In this document: positions 20,505 to 29,994 of the stretch, in pieces
How positions within the stretch are numbered: the stretch's first letter is position 1
Layout: the number at the start of each line of letters is the position of its first letter
DNA from: Roseicyclus sp.
GTDB taxonomy: Bacteria > Pseudomonadota > Alphaproteobacteria > Rhodobacterales > Rhodobacteraceae
Assembly (NCBI GenBank): GCA_018401055.1
Contig: JAGYLB010000084.1
Span: 1-64,000 of the forward strand
Direction: 5' to 3'
DNA: 64,000 nt
The notes under the pieces: model-generated
What the model saw: the letters and a program-made list of their open reading frames with translations, nothing else
Databases searched by the model: none
Told to the model about the DNA's origin: nothing
Program-made: the position numbers and the translations under genes

Positions 20505-22180
20505 CCCCCGACACCATCGACTTCCAGATCATGTGGAACCGCCTGATCGCCGTGGTCGAGGAACAGGCGACGACGCTGATCCGCACCGCATTCTCCACAT
20601 CGGTGCGCGAGGCGGGCGACCTGTCGGCGGGCCTCTTCGACCGGCAGGGGCGAATGATGGCGCAGGCCGTCACCGGCACGCCCGGCCATGTCAACGCCAT
20701 GGCCGAAAGCGTCGGCCATTTCATCGAACACATCGGCCCGCAGAACATCTTTGAGGGTGACGTCTACCTGACGAACGACCCGTGGATGGGCACCGGCCAC
20801 CTGCACGACATCACGGTCGTCACGCCGGTGTTCCGCAAGGGCGTGCACATCGGCTTTTTCGCCTCCACCGCCCATGTGGTCGACATCGGCGGACGCGGCT
20901 TCGGACCCGACGGGCGCGAGGTGTATGAGGAGGGGCTGCTCATCCCCATCTCCAAATTCGCCGAGCGCGGCACAGTCAACGACATGCTGATCCGCATCGT
21001 CCGCGCCAATGTCCGCACGTCCGACCAGACGGTCGGCGATCTTTATTCGCTGGCCGCCTGCAACGCGGCGGGTGACCGGCGGCCTGCACGCGATGCTCGA
21101 CGTAGTTCCGGCATCGACGACCTTCGACGGGCTGTTTCGGATTTCATCCTGACCGCGAGCGACGGGGCTCTTGCGACCGGAGTGCCGCCATCGCCGCATA
21201 GGTGCCGGCGGGCAGCATACCGCAACACCATGACCGTCGACGGGTTCGAGGCCCCGGTGGAAATGGTGGTCACGCTGCGGCGCCGAGGCATGCGCATTAT
21301 CCTGCGCCGTGACTTCACCGGCACCAGCGGCATGAGCAGCTTTGGCGTCAACGTGCCCGAGGTCTATACCCGCGCCTATGCTTGCTATGCCCTCAAATGC
21401 GCCATCGCGCCCGAGGTGCCGAACAACGCGGGCAGCCTTGCCCCCTTCGTCATCTCTGCCCCCGAGGGCTCCATCCTCGCCGCCCGCCGCCCCGCGCCGG
21501 TCTCGGTCCGCCACGTCCTTGGCCACCTCGTCCCCGACGTGGTGCTCGGCGCGCTCCACCTCGCCATGCCCGGCACTGTCCCGGCAGAAGGTGCCTCGGC
21601 GCTCTGGAACATTCAGATCTCCGCCCGGCCGACCGACCCCGACAGCGGAATGCCACCCGCCGAGATCCTGATGTTCAACTCCGGCGGCACCGGCGCGCGG
21701 CCCACGCTCGACGGCCTCTCCGCCACAGCCTTCCCCTCCGGCGTCTCGACCATGAGCGTCGAGGCGACCGAACACGTCGGCCCGATCATTGTCTGGCGCA
21801 AGGACCTGCGCCCGAATTCCGGCGGGGCAGGGGCCACGCGCGGGGGGCTTGGCCAGATCATCGAGATCGGCGCGCGCGAAGGCTACGACCTGTGGTTCAA
21901 CGCCATGTTCGACCGCGTCCACCATCCCGCCCGCGGACGGGAGGGGGGGCAGCCCGGCGCACCGGGGCGGGTGGAGCTGTCGGACGGCACGACGCTCAAG
22001 CCCAAGGGGCGGCAAGCGATCCCGCAGGGCCAACGCCTGCGCCTTTCCCTGCCCGGCGGGGGCGGGTACGGCGCCCCGCGCCATCGCGCGCAATCTGCGG
22101 TCGCGGAGGATCTGGATGCGGGCTTCATCAATGCCGAAGCCGCCAAACGGGACTACGGCAAGCCCCCGACCCAGGATTGA
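20501..22180 (+). CDS. hyuB: Hydantoinase/oxoprolinase subunit B
   Basis: Partner of HyuA in ATP-dependent ring opening. Conserved segments are [17 protein letters not shown], the metal-site region [46 protein letters not shown], and near the end [11 protein letters not shown] good Shine-Dalgarno (AAGGAGGGCC) precedes the ATG at 20501. Residues about 188-245 (21060-21235) do not look like the family and are probably read in the wrong frame between two compensating indels; the frame is otherwise open to 22180. Length 559 aa is normal for this subunit. Confidence 0.8.
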   Translation: MTPDTIDFQIMWNRLIAVVEEQATTLIRTAFSTSVREAGDLSAGLFDRQGRMMAQAVTGTPGHVNAMAESVGHFIEHIGPQNIFEGDVYLTNDPWMGTGHLHDITVVTPVFRKGVHIGFFASTAHVVDIGGRGFGPDGREVYEEGLLIPISKFAERGTVNDMLIRIVRANVRTSDQTVGDLYSLAACNAAGDRRPARDARRSSGIDDLRRAVSDFILTASDGALATGVPPSPHRCRRAAYRNTMTVDGFEAPVEMVVTLRRRGMRIILRRDFTGTSGMSSFGVNVPEVYTRAYACYALKCAIAPEVPNNAGSLAPFVISAPEGSILAARRPAPVSVRHVLGHLVPDVVLGALHLAMPGTVPAEGASALWNIQISARPTDPDSGMPPAEILMFNSGGTGARPTLDGLSATAFPSGVSTMSVEATEHVGPIIVWRKDLRPNSGGAGATRGGLGQIIEIGAREGYDLWFNAMFDRVHHPARGREGGQPGAPGRVELSDGTTLKPKGRQAIPQGQRLRLSLPGGGGYGAPRHRAQSAVAEDLDAGFINAEAAKRDYGKPPTQD

Positions 22181-22389
22181 GCGGCACTGCGAATCGGCGC
22201 GCCGCGGGGGCACTGCGGTGGGCCACCGACCCGCGATCCACGGCACTGGACGGCGAAATTCCCGGTCCAGCCGGGGGCAAGGGCCTTGAAACCGCCCCGT
22301 TTCCCGTGGCTTGGCAGTGTTCAGACGAAAGAATTATGCCTATAGTGATCGGAATCGCGCCTGCGCTGTCGCCTGGGAGGGACGCCAAG

Positions 22390-22674
22390 ATGATACGCTC
22401 CGAGCTGATCCAGAAGCTGTCGGACGAAAACCCGCATCTCTACCAGCGTGATGTCGAACGGATCGTGAATGCGGTCTTCGAAGAGATCATCGACGCGATG
22501 GCGAGCGGCAACCGCGTCGAATTGCGCGGCTTCGGCGCGTTTTCTGTGAAGCAGCGCGACGCGCGCACCGGCCGCAACCCGCGCACCGGCGAAAGCGTCG
22601 CGGTCGAAGAGAAGCACGTGCCTTTCTTCAAGGCCGGGAAACTGCTACGCGACCGTCTTAACGGAGACGCGTGA
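22390..22674 (+). CDS. ihfB: Integration host factor subunit beta
   Basis: A 94-aa DNA-bending protein of the HU/IHF family. [21 protein letters not shown] begins the dimerisation helices, [20 protein letters not shown] is the beta-saddle and RNPRTGESV the tip of the minor-groove-inserting arm with its proline. Length and ending are typical of alphaproteobacterial IHF-beta. The ATG at 22390 is preferred; a longer frame upstream is a shadow of hyuB. It is followed after 22 bp by lapA and then trpF, and likely co-transcribed with them. Confidence 0.95.
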   Translation: MIRSELIQKLSDENPHLYQRDVERIVNAVFEEIIDAMASGNRVELRGFGAFSVKQRDARTGRNPRTGESVAVEEKHVPFFKAGKLLRDRLNGDA

Positions 22675-22696
22675 CGGAACCCGGAGGCCTTTTGGC

Positions 22697-23065
22697 ATGA
22701 TCGTCCTGAGATACCTGAAATACACTTTCCTGATCGTCGTGGCCGTAGCGCTTGTGTTGATGGCGATGGCCAACCGCGAGACCGTGACGCTGGAAGTGAT
22801 CCCGCCTGATCTGGCGGCATGGTTCGGCATCCAGTTCGGGATCGAATTGCCGCTGTTCCTTGTCGTGCTCGGCAGTGTGGTGGTCGGCGTGATGGTTGGG
22901 TTCGTCTGGGAATGGCTGCGCGAACACCGCTACCGTGTCGAGGCCAAGACCCAGAGACAGGCCGCGAAGGCGCTGGAGCGTGAAGTCACGACCCTCAAGG
23001 GCCCCGCGCGCGACAGCCAAGACGAAATCCTTGCGCTGGTGGACGGACCGCGGTCCGGCCGTTGA
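22697..23065 (+). CDS. lapA: LapA-domain (DUF1049) inner-membrane protein
   Basis: A 122-aa protein with two N-terminal membrane helices (residues about 5-24 and 50-72: [18 protein letters not shown] and [19 protein letters not shown]) followed by a cytoplasmic coiled segment [16 protein letters not shown]. This is the LapA/YciS layout, associated in enterobacteria with lipopolysaccharide assembly control. The ihfB-lapA-trpF order is common in Rhodobacteraceae, which supports the call. The last residues ([14 protein letters not shown]) are family-like, so the frame is intact. Confidence 0.75.
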   Translation: MIVLRYLKYTFLIVVAVALVLMAMANRETVTLEVIPPDLAAWFGIQFGIELPLFLVVLGSVVVGVMVGFVWEWLREHRYRVEAKTQRQAAKALEREVTTLKGPARDSQDEILALVDGPRSGR

Positions 23066-23069
23066 TCCG

Positions 23070-23712
23070 ATGACCATGTCCTTCAAGGTCTGCGGGCTGA
23101 CCCGGCCGCAGGATGTTGATGGCGCGGTGGCGGCGGGTGCGCGTTACGTTGGGTTCGTCTTCTTCCCGAAATCGCCGCGCAATGTGACACTGGATCAGGC
23201 CCGCGCGCTGGCGCTTTCGGTGCCGCCGGGTGTGGCCAAGGTCGCGCTGACGGTCGATGCCGAGGATGCGGCGCTTGATGCCTTGGTCGCGACCGTGGCG
23301 ATCGACATGCTGCAACTGCACGGCCACGAATCCTCCGACCGCGTGGCCGAGGTGCGGGCGCGCTACGGTTTGCCGGTGATGAAGGCGCTGGGCATCGCCA
23401 CTGCCGCCGATCTGGCCCGGATCGACAGCTATGCCGAGGTCGCCGACCAGCTTCTGATCGACGCCAAACCGCCCGAGGGCGCGGACCTGCCCGGTGGCAA
23501 TGGGCTGGCCTTTGACTGGCGGCTCTGGCCGGTCGCAAATACTGGACCAAACCGTGGATGCTGGCCGGTGGGCTGACCCCGACAATGTAGCCGAGGCGGT
23601 ACGCCTGACAGGCGCGCGGCAGGTCGATGTGTCGTCGGGGGTCGAGAGCGCTGGCTCAAGGACTCGAGGCTGCATGGCGGCTTTCGCCAAGGCGCTGGCC
23701 CCGTCCAACTGA
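23070..23712 (+). pseudogene. trpF: Phosphoribosylanthranilate isomerase (frameshifted)
   Basis: A TIM-barrel isomerase of tryptophan synthesis. It starts [20 protein letters not shown], with the catalytic Cys in KVCGLT, and continues [12 protein letters not shown] and [11 protein letters not shown]. After GLAFDWRLW the frame is lost near 23525; the C-terminal blocks [15 protein letters not shown] and [12 protein letters not shown] are visible in two other frames, and the gene ends near 23712. At least three indels are needed. Length (about 214 codons) is right. It is followed by trpB at 23804. Confidence 0.85.
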
Positions 23713-23803
23713 CCTGTGGCCGTACCGTCTTTCCGCCGCCTTGCCCTTGCCCCGTGGGGCGCGCCACGCTACCCCTTCTCCTCGACCCAAGCCGGAGGCC
23801 CCG

Positions 23804-25038
23804 ATGCCCGACGATCTGTTTGAACAGCTTCAAGACCGGTCCTGATGACAAGGGCCGTTTCGGTCAGTTCGGCGGGCGGTTCGTCTCCGAGACGCTGATG
23901 CCGCTGATCCTCGAGCTGGAGGCGCAGTACGAGACGCGCCAAGACCGACGACAGCTTCTGGGCCGAGATGGACGATCTCTGGACCCATTACGTCGGCCGC
24001 CCGTCGCCGCTCTATTTCGCCGAACGCCTGACCGAGCATCTGGGCGGCGCCAAGATCTACATCAAGCGCGACGAGCTGAACCACACCGGCGCGCACAAGA
24101 TCAACAACGTGCTGGGCCAGATCATCCTGGCCCGCCGCATGGGCAAGACCCGCATCATCGCGGAAACCGGCGCCGGCCAGCACGGCGTGGCCACCGCGAC
24201 CGTCTGCGCCAAGTTCGGCCTGAAATGCGTCGTCTACATGGGCGCGCACTGACGTGGAGCGCCAGGCGCCCAACGTCTTCCGCATGAAGCTGCTGGGCGC
24301 CGAGGTGATGCCCGTCACCTCCGGCCGCGGCACGCTCGAAGGACGCGATGAACGACGCGCTGCGCGACTGGGTGACCAACGTGCGCGACACCTTCTACTG
24401 CATCGGCACGGTCGCGGGCCCGCATCCCTATCCGGCGATGGTGCGCGATTTCCAGTCGATCATCGGCAAGGAAACCCGCGAACAGATGCAGGAGGCCGAG
24501 GGGCGTCTGCCCGACACGATCATCGCCGCCATCGGCGGCGGCTCGAACGCGATGGGGCTGTTCTATCCCTTCCTCGACGACACAGAGCGTGCGCATCATC
24601 GGCGTCGAGGCCGGCGGCAAGGGCGTGGACGACCGGATGGAGCATTGCGCGTCGCTGACCGGCGGCCGCCCCGGCGTGCTGCATGGCAACCGGACCTACC
24701 TTCTGCAGGACGAGGACGGCCAGATCCTCGAGGGTTCTCGATTTCGGCGGGCCTCGACTATCCCGGCATCGGGCCGGAACACAGCTGGCTGCATGACATC
24801 GGCCGGGCCGAATACGTCTCGATCACCGATACGGAGGCGCTGGAGGCGTTCCAGCTGTGCTGCGAGCACGGAAGGCATCATTCCCGCCCTGGAACCCAGC
24901 CACGCGCTGGCCCATGTGATGAAGATCGCGCCGGACCTGCCCCGCGATCACATCATCTGCATGAACATGTGCGGCCGGGGCGACAAGGACATCTTCACCG
25001 TTGCCCGGGCGCTGGGCTGGGACATGTCGGGCGCCTGA
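23804..25038 (+). pseudogene. trpB: Tryptophan synthase beta chain (about seven frameshifts)
   Basis: PLP enzyme that joins indole and serine. Start MPDDL at 23804 after GGAGG. All core blocks are present in order: [25 protein letters not shown], the PLP lysine in [29 protein letters not shown], the glycine-rich phosphate loop [11 protein letters not shown], and [11 protein letters not shown]. Single-base changes break the frame at about 23825, 23938, 24249, 24340, 24588, 24735 and 24869. Most are extra bases outside homopolymers, for example an added T in GCGCAC(T)GACGTGGAG. Removing them gives a normal protein of about 410 aa, so the defect is probably in the sequence. Confidence 0.9.
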
Positions 25039-25218
25039 TCGCGTTCCATTCTCTCTATACCTTCGGTTTATGCAGGTTGGCGCTGCGGCTTGTTCGACCC
25101 GTCAGCCTGGACCCTCTGCGATGAGTCCGTGACACGGCTCGATGCAGCTCCTTTTCCAGGGGTGACGGTCGAAGCCACTGTCTGCCGGTCGCAGCCCTTA
25201 CTAGAGGAGAGACGAGAG

Positions 25219-25678
25219 ATGAAACGCCTGCTCGTCCACCACTGCTGCTTCTACTCTACGTGCGGGCCTGTGTGCGGGCCGGTTGCCCTGAGCCTCGCGT
25301 GCAAATCGACTGTGGCACGAATATCAGAACCAAGGGTTCCACCTACGCATCAGAGGTCTACCGGGGTCCGAAACGCAGAGTCATGGTCAGGAAGCCACTC
25401 TGGGCAGCCAGACCATCGAGGTCGTCTACGATGCCGAGACGGCGGCGATCCTCGAATACGAAGTCGAACGTGCCGACGCCGACGACATGCGGCGTCGGGG
25501 TGTCGAGTTCAATATCGAGACCGAGGATTTCACCTTCGACGACGACGACGACGATCGTGATGACGACGATCGTGATGACGACGATCGTGATGATGACGAT
25601 CGTGATGATGACGATCGTGATGATGACGATCGGGATGATGATGATCGCGATGATGATCGCGACGACGGCGAGCGATGA
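25219..25678 (+). pseudogene. Exported PepSY-like protein with Asp-rich RDDDD-repeat tail (frameshifted)
   Basis: The ATG at 25219 follows GAGAGACGAGAG and begins MKRLLV, apparently a signal peptide broken by indels. From about 25290 one frame reads LWHEYQNQGFHLRIRGL, then TIEVVYDAETAAILEYEVERAD. That resembles the last strands of a PepSY domain (V-x-x-x-D-A-x-T-G-x-V-L-E), a fold often found in periplasmic protease inhibitors and metal sensors. The C-terminal 45 residues are almost only Asp with Arg every fifth position (RDDDD six times, then RDDD, RDD, GER). The strongly acidic tail would bind divalent cations (inference). The PepSY call is tentative. Confidence 0.45.
25556..25660 (+). repeat. 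15-bp tandem repeat encoding RDDDD
   Basis: Six full copies of a unit like CGTGATGACGACGAT from 25556 to 25645, followed by decaying copies (12 bp from 25646, then a shorter one). Each unit encodes Arg-Asp4 in the frame of the gene at 25219. Copies differ at third positions (GAT/GAC, CGT/CGG/CGC), so the amino-acid pattern is better kept than the DNA, which argues for coding selection. Confidence 0.85.
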
Positions 25679-26040
25679 CAGGAGACCGATGAATGACTGC
25701 GTAAAGGCGATTGCATTCGATGGCGTTGACTGATGACTGGCGATGGCGACGATGCGACCAGACGATTGAGACCGGACGAGCCCCGAAAGCTTGGTCGAGT
25801 GCCTGACACTAGGCAGCGCCGCAGAGCCGACCGGTTGGCGGGCGGTTTCCAAGAGGGACCACACCAACGTTTCGGCTGCTCGCGCGACGCGGTTATTCTC
25901 CATGTCTTTCATCGCATGACAACTGTGGCAGGCCCTGCCTCTTGCCCAGGAGCAGATCGGGCTGTCTTAAGGCGATGGTATCGTGAAAACGACGCGGCGC
26001 TGGAACGCCAGGTGCTCCACTGCTCGACGCGCGCCAGGCA

Positions 26041-26295
<255 letters not shown>

Positions 26296-26319
26296 CATGC
26301 GGCCTGATCGGGCCGTCAC

Positions 26320-26821
26320 ATGTTGAAGAGACCCGGCCTGTTCGGGTTACTTCTGGTGTTGCAGATCGCTTGTGCGGTCTTTTCAAGTGGATATTTGTCA
26401 GCAGTTGGTGCTCCGCGTGCCCGTCGACCCGGTGCCGTGGCGCTTCCGCGAATTGATGGAGATTGGCGCGGCGCTTGGGCTTTTGGTGGGCATCAGCTTG
26501 GCCGCGCTGATGCTGCGCGCCTCGCTCCGCCGGACGCGCGCCGCCGAGCAGGCCTTGCGTGCGGCATCGGGTGCATTCATGGAACTGGTCGACGAACGGT
26601 TCGGCGAATGGGGCCTCACGCCAGCCGAGCGTGATGTGGCGCTTTTCGCGCTCAAGGGTCTATCGATCGCCGAGATCGCCGACCTGCGTCAGACCTCCGA
26701 GGGGACGGTCAAGGCTCAGACCAACGCGATTTATCGCAAGGCGGGCGTCACGGGGCGGCCGCAGCTTCTAAGCCTGTTCGTCGAGGATCTTATGGGTGAG
26801 GCGATGGCCCCTGCCGCCTGA
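26320..26821 (+). pseudogene. Membrane-anchored LuxR-type transcriptional regulator (one frameshift)
   Basis: Two N-terminal membrane helices (LFGLLLVLQIACAVF and IGAALGLLVGISLAALML) are joined by a short periplasmic loop containing VPWRFRELMEIG. A coiled linker (RRTRAAEQALRAASG) and a LuxR/GerE helix-turn-helix follow: LTPAERDVALFALKGLSIAEIA, then QTSEGTVKAQTNAIYRKAG. There is no receiver or autoinducer domain, so any signal is probably sensed through the membrane part. The frame shifts near 26385; the start MLKRPGLFG is at 26320 and the stop at 26821. It lies directly after the two Asp-rich frames and may control them (inference). Confidence 0.75.
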
Positions 26822-26825
26822 CGGC

Positions 26826-27212
26826 TCAGTCGACCCCGTTCCATGCGTACTCGCGCAGCACCTCCAGCGGCACGACGTCGAGCGCGCGGGCATGTGTGGC
26901 CGCAAGGTTCACACGCGGTGCGACACCATCCTCATGGGCCTGCAGGAAGCGGCTCGCGCACAGGCACCACTGGTCGCCCGGCTTGAGGCCAACGAACCCG
27001 TATTCGGGGCGCGGTGTCGACAGGTCGTTGCCCACGTATTTCGAAAAGGCGAGGAATTCCGCCGTCATCACCGCGCAGACCGTGTGGCTGCCGCGATCAT
27101 CGGCGCAGGTGTCACACGCCCCGTTGCGGAAAAACCCCGTCATCGGGTCGCGCGAACACTCCTGCAACGCGCCCCCGAGCACATTGACGGAGGCCTCCAT
27201 CTTGATCGGCAT
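26826..27212 (-). CDS. DUF2237 family protein, 128 aa
   Basis: Small cytosolic protein of the DUF2237 family, common in proteobacteria and cyanobacteria, function unknown. Conserved segments are NVLGGALQECS, MTGFFRNGACDTCADDRGSH, VCAVMTAEFLAFSKYVGNDLSTP and the GLKPGDQWCLCASRF block, with invariant cysteines (C19, C33, C36, C46, C83, C85). The ATG at 27212 gives the usual MPIKMEASVNVLGG start. A longer written frame joins it to the DUF2332 gene upstream, but that is an artefact of a frameshift there. Confidence 0.85.
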   Translation of the reverse strand: MPIKMEASVNVLGGALQECSRDPMTGFFRNGACDTCADDRGSHTVCAVMTAEFLAFSKYVGNDLSTPRPEYGFVGLKPGDQWCLCASRFLQAHEDGVAPRVNLAATHARALDVVPLEVLREYAWNGVD

Positions 27213-27274
27213 CGTTTTGTCCTTTCGTCTGACCCTGAGTCCCAAGCTAGCCATCCCGCAGCCCGGGGCAAGGA

Positions 27275-27917
27275 TCACGCGCGCCAGTCGACCCAACGCC
27301 CGTGATAATCCACCCGCGCAAGCAACCTTGGCCGGTCCATCCCCGGCCAGACCTGCGCGGTCAGGGCCGCACCCTCGGGGTCGCCATCGGCCTCCATCCC
27401 CACATGGGCGATGGGCGTGTCGGGCGTGGCCTGCGCGCCCGCGGCCTCCAGCGCCGCGCGGGCCGTGGCTTGCGTGGCGGGCGGGAAATACTGCCAGGCG
27501 ATGGTATGGTAGACGATGTGCAGGTGTCCCGGGGTGGCCCGCGCCAGCCGCGCCGCGAAGCCACCCCGCCGCATCACCGTGGTCCAGCGTCGGCTCCGCC
27601 AGCGCGATGGCCGCCTCAGTCCGCGCGATCCGGTCGGGCTGATCCGGCCACAGATAGGCCCGCAGCCGCAGCGCATCCTGCCCGTCCGTCGGGTCGAGCG
27701 GGTTCAGGTCCACCCCGCCCCGCGCCGCGACGCGGAGGGGTCTGGGGTCAGGGAACGGACCGGTCCAGTCCAGCACCCGTCGCGCCACCGCGCTGCTAGG
27801 CTGCAAGCGGTCAGCCAAGAGGGGCATGAGCCGCCCCATGAAGGGCGAGCCGAGGCGCGCAAAGGCCAGCCCCTGTCCCCGAAGGGCCGCGCGGATATCG
27901 GTTTCGGGCGAGGTCAC
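27275..27917 (-). pseudogene. DUF2332 family protein, frameshifted and internally shortened
   Basis: The start MTSPETDIRAALRGQGLAFA overlaps the stop of the serine hydrolase (ATGA). Family signatures seen are GGVDLNPLDPTDGQDALRLRAYLWPDQPDR, in two adjacent parts, and, in another frame, GHLHIVYHTIAWQYFPP. The frame changes near 27600. The gene spans only about 214 codons, while the family is about 330-350 aa. The missing part appears to lie between ARRVLDW and TGPFPDPRPLRV, where the central domain should be. Whether this is a real deletion or an assembly collapse cannot be told. Function of the family is unknown. Confidence 0.65.
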
Positions 27918-29077
27918 AGGCTATCCGCGATCAGGCGAAAGATGGCGATGTTTGCGTCATCCACACCCGGTTCGCGGAACCCCCTGTCGGCCCCGTTGGT
28001 GGCGATCACCACGCCGCGCGGCTGGTCGATGTAGAGATACTGGCCATAGATGCCGCGCGCCATGACCTGCCCCGGTCCCGCGCCGACGGGCACCCACCAT
28101 TGGTAGCCATAGCCGATGGTCCCCGGCGCTGTCGGGGCCGAGGGGGCTGTGCTTTCTGCCACCCAGCCCTCGGGCAATATGCGGGTGCCCTGCCAGACGC
28201 CGTCTTGCGCGATCATCTGGCCGAAGCGTGCGTAGTCGCGGGTGGTCAGGTTCAGGCCTCCCAGAACAAAGGCCACGCCGTCGCCATCGGTCAGGTAATA
28301 GGGCTCCGCCTCCAACCCCAGCGGCGCGATGATGCGTTCGGACAAAAGCGAGGGGATGTCGCGTCCGGTCGCGCCGCGGATCACCATGCCGATCACATGG
28401 GTGTCCATCGAGACATATTGCCATGCGCGGCCCGGGTCGCGGTCGCGCGTCGTCAACCCGGCGGTGAAGCCGTCCAGCGTGCCCCCCAGCGCGATCTCGC
28501 GGCCCATGCGGTTGATGTCGGAATTGTAGTCGAGGTAATCCTCGTCGAAGGCCACGCCCGAGGCCATTTGAGCCACGTTGCGGATGCTCGCCCCGTCATA
28601 GGCAGAGCCCGCCAGCAGCGGCGCGTATTGCGTGACCGGCGCGTCGAGGTCGGGGATGGTGCCATCGGCCACGAGCGTGCCCAGAAGCGCCGAGAGATAG
28701 CTTTTCGCCACCGACCACGAGATGCGGCGGTCCTCGGGGTCCGTTCCGAGGTGGTAGCTTTCATGCACCACCTCGCCATCCTTGAGCACGACCAGCGCGG
28801 TAACGGAGCGCGCTGCGATCCACTCGGCGACGTCGGGCGGCAGGTCGGCGGGGCTGCCTTGGGGCAGGGGGCTGACCGGCCCATCGCCGCGCGGCACCGG
28901 CACGGTCAGGAAAGCGCGGTCCATGTGGCTGAAATTGGTGACGATGCGGGCTTCGTCGAACAGCGTGTTGACCGCCATCAGACGCGCGATCTCCTCGCGT
29001 TTCCACAGGCCAGCGGCCAGCGCCAGCAGGGCCAGAACCGCCAGAACCCGCAGGGCGATCTTTCCATATCGGCGCAT
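27914..29077 (-). CDS. Membrane-anchored serine hydrolase (class C beta-lactamase fold)
   Basis: An N-terminal helix (ALRVLAVLALLALAAGLW) anchors or exports the protein. The penicillin-binding/beta-lactamase fold follows, with nucleophile motif S122-V-A-K125 in ISWSVAKSYL and the second motif YNSD. The late block YGYQWWVP and the segment GIYGQYLYIDQPRGVVI are typical of the 6-aminohexanoate-dimer-hydrolase/esterase subgroup. True beta-lactamase activity is therefore less likely than ester or amide hydrolysis. The start at 29077 is preferred over 29131 because it places the membrane helix at the N-terminus. Frame intact. Confidence 0.85.
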   Translation of the reverse strand: MRRYGKIALRVLAVLALLALAAGLWKREEIARLMAVNTLFDEARIVTNFSHMDRAFLTVPVPRGDGPVSPLPQGSPADLPPDVAEWIAARSVTALVVLKDGEVVHESYHLGTDPEDRRISWSVAKSYLSALLGTLVADGTIPDLDAPVTQYAPLLAGSAYDGASIRNVAQMASGVAFDEDYLDYNSDINRMGREIALGGTLDGFTAGLTTRDRDPGRAWQYVSMDTHVIGMVIRGATGRDIPSLLSERIIAPLGLEAEPYYLTDGDGVAFVLGGLNLTTRDYARFGQMIAQDGVWQGTRILPEGWVAESTAPSAPTAPGTIGYGYQWWVPVGAGPGQVMARGIYGQYLYIDQPRGVVIATNGADRGFREPGVDDANIAIFRLIADSL

Positions 29078-29148
29078 GTCATCCCCTCGTTTGCCGCAAA
29101 GAAAAGCATCGTTTGACTCCAAGGCCCGCAAGCGGGGGCTGCCGCGCG

Positions 29149-29829
29149 CTAGCGGAACTTGTCGAGCAGGCGCTGCATCGGGCTCCGCGCCTCGGGGGCG
29201 GGGGCGTCTCCGGCATCTTTCGGCGTCTTTTCAGCCTTGGGCGCGGTGGTCGAGGATCGCGGCGGTGCGGTGCGCAGCGCGACGGCGTTCAGAAACCGCG
29301 CGCTGTCACCCTTTGCCAGATCCGCCGCGCCATCGGACATGCCCCGCATCAGGTCGTCCATCCACTCCTGTTCGGCCTTCGCGAAATCCGACAGCACATA
29401 GCCCGCCACCCGGTCCTTGTGGCCCGGATGTCCGATGCCCAGGCGCACGCGATGGTAGGCCTCGCCGATATGCTGGTGCAGCGAGCGCAACCCGTTGTGA
29501 CCCGCATGACCGCCGCCCGATTTGACGCGGGCCTTGCCCGGTGCAAGATCCAGCTCGTCATGGAACACGGTCACACCGGTCGCATCGAGCTTGTAGAAGC
29601 GCATCGCCTCGCCCACCGACTGGCCGGACAGGTTCATGAAGGTCTCGGGCTTGAGCAAAACGACCTTTTGGCCCCCCAGCGTCCCTTCGGACAGGCTGCC
29701 CTGAAATTTGCTCCGCCATGGACCAAACCCATGATCGCCCGCGATCCGGTCCAGCGCCATCCAGCCGATGTTGTGCCGGTTGGCCGCGTATTTCGCGCCC
29801 GGATTGCCCAGTCCGACCCAAAGCTGCAT
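29149..29829 (-). CDS. pth: Peptidyl-tRNA hydrolase
   Basis: Releases tRNA from peptidyl-tRNA that drops off the ribosome. MQLWVGLGNPGAKYAANRHN contains the family N-terminus and catalytic H19; TFMNLSGQSV, VFHDELDL (catalytic Asp) and KSGGGHAGHNGLRS are the other conserved blocks. The first 185 residues are the enzyme; the last 40 form a charged, Pro/Ala-rich tail ending SPMQRLLDKFR, as in other Rhodobacteraceae. It reads in the same direction as rplY; the plus-strand FkbM gene lies between them. Confidence 0.95.
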   Translation of the reverse strand: MQLWVGLGNPGAKYAANRHNIGWMALDRIAGDHGFGPWRSKFQGSLSEGTLGGQKVVLLKPETFMNLSGQSVGEAMRFYKLDATGVTVFHDELDLAPGKARVKSGGGHAGHNGLRSLHQHIGEAYHRVRLGIGHPGHKDRVAGYVLSDFAKAEQEWMDDLMRGMSDGAADLAKGDSARFLNAVALRTAPPRSSTTAPKAEKTPKDAGDAPAPEARSPMQRLLDKFR

Positions 29830-29994
29830 CGCATCCGCCCCCTTTGGCTATCTGCCGCCCGGTGATGCCAGCCATGGCGGCCTTTGCCAAGGCGCAAGGC
29901 CGCGAGAACGTGGTCCCGATGCCGCGGTGGGGCTGGCGCGCTGTCTGAACCCGCCCCCGGCATGAGGCCTGCGGCGCGAGGCCCTCATTTTGCC

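Noticed and set aside
21382..22674. 430-aa frame that contains ihfB at its end
   Set aside because: The first 336 codons are a shadow of hyuB; only the part from 22390 is IHF-beta.
25546..25660. Possible CRISPR array in the 15-bp repeats
   Set aside because: Units are contiguous without spacers, too short for CRISPR repeats, and encode a regular peptide.
26826..27917. Single 363-aa DUF2332-DUF2237 fusion
   Set aside because: The middle of that frame is unlike either family, while the DUF2332 C-terminus is readable in another frame and DUF2237 has its own conventional start.
29874..29948. 24-codon plus-strand frame starting MAAFAKAQGREN upstream of the FkbM gene
   Set aside because: Very short, no clear ribosome-binding site, and may be a fragment of a shifted FkbM N-terminus.
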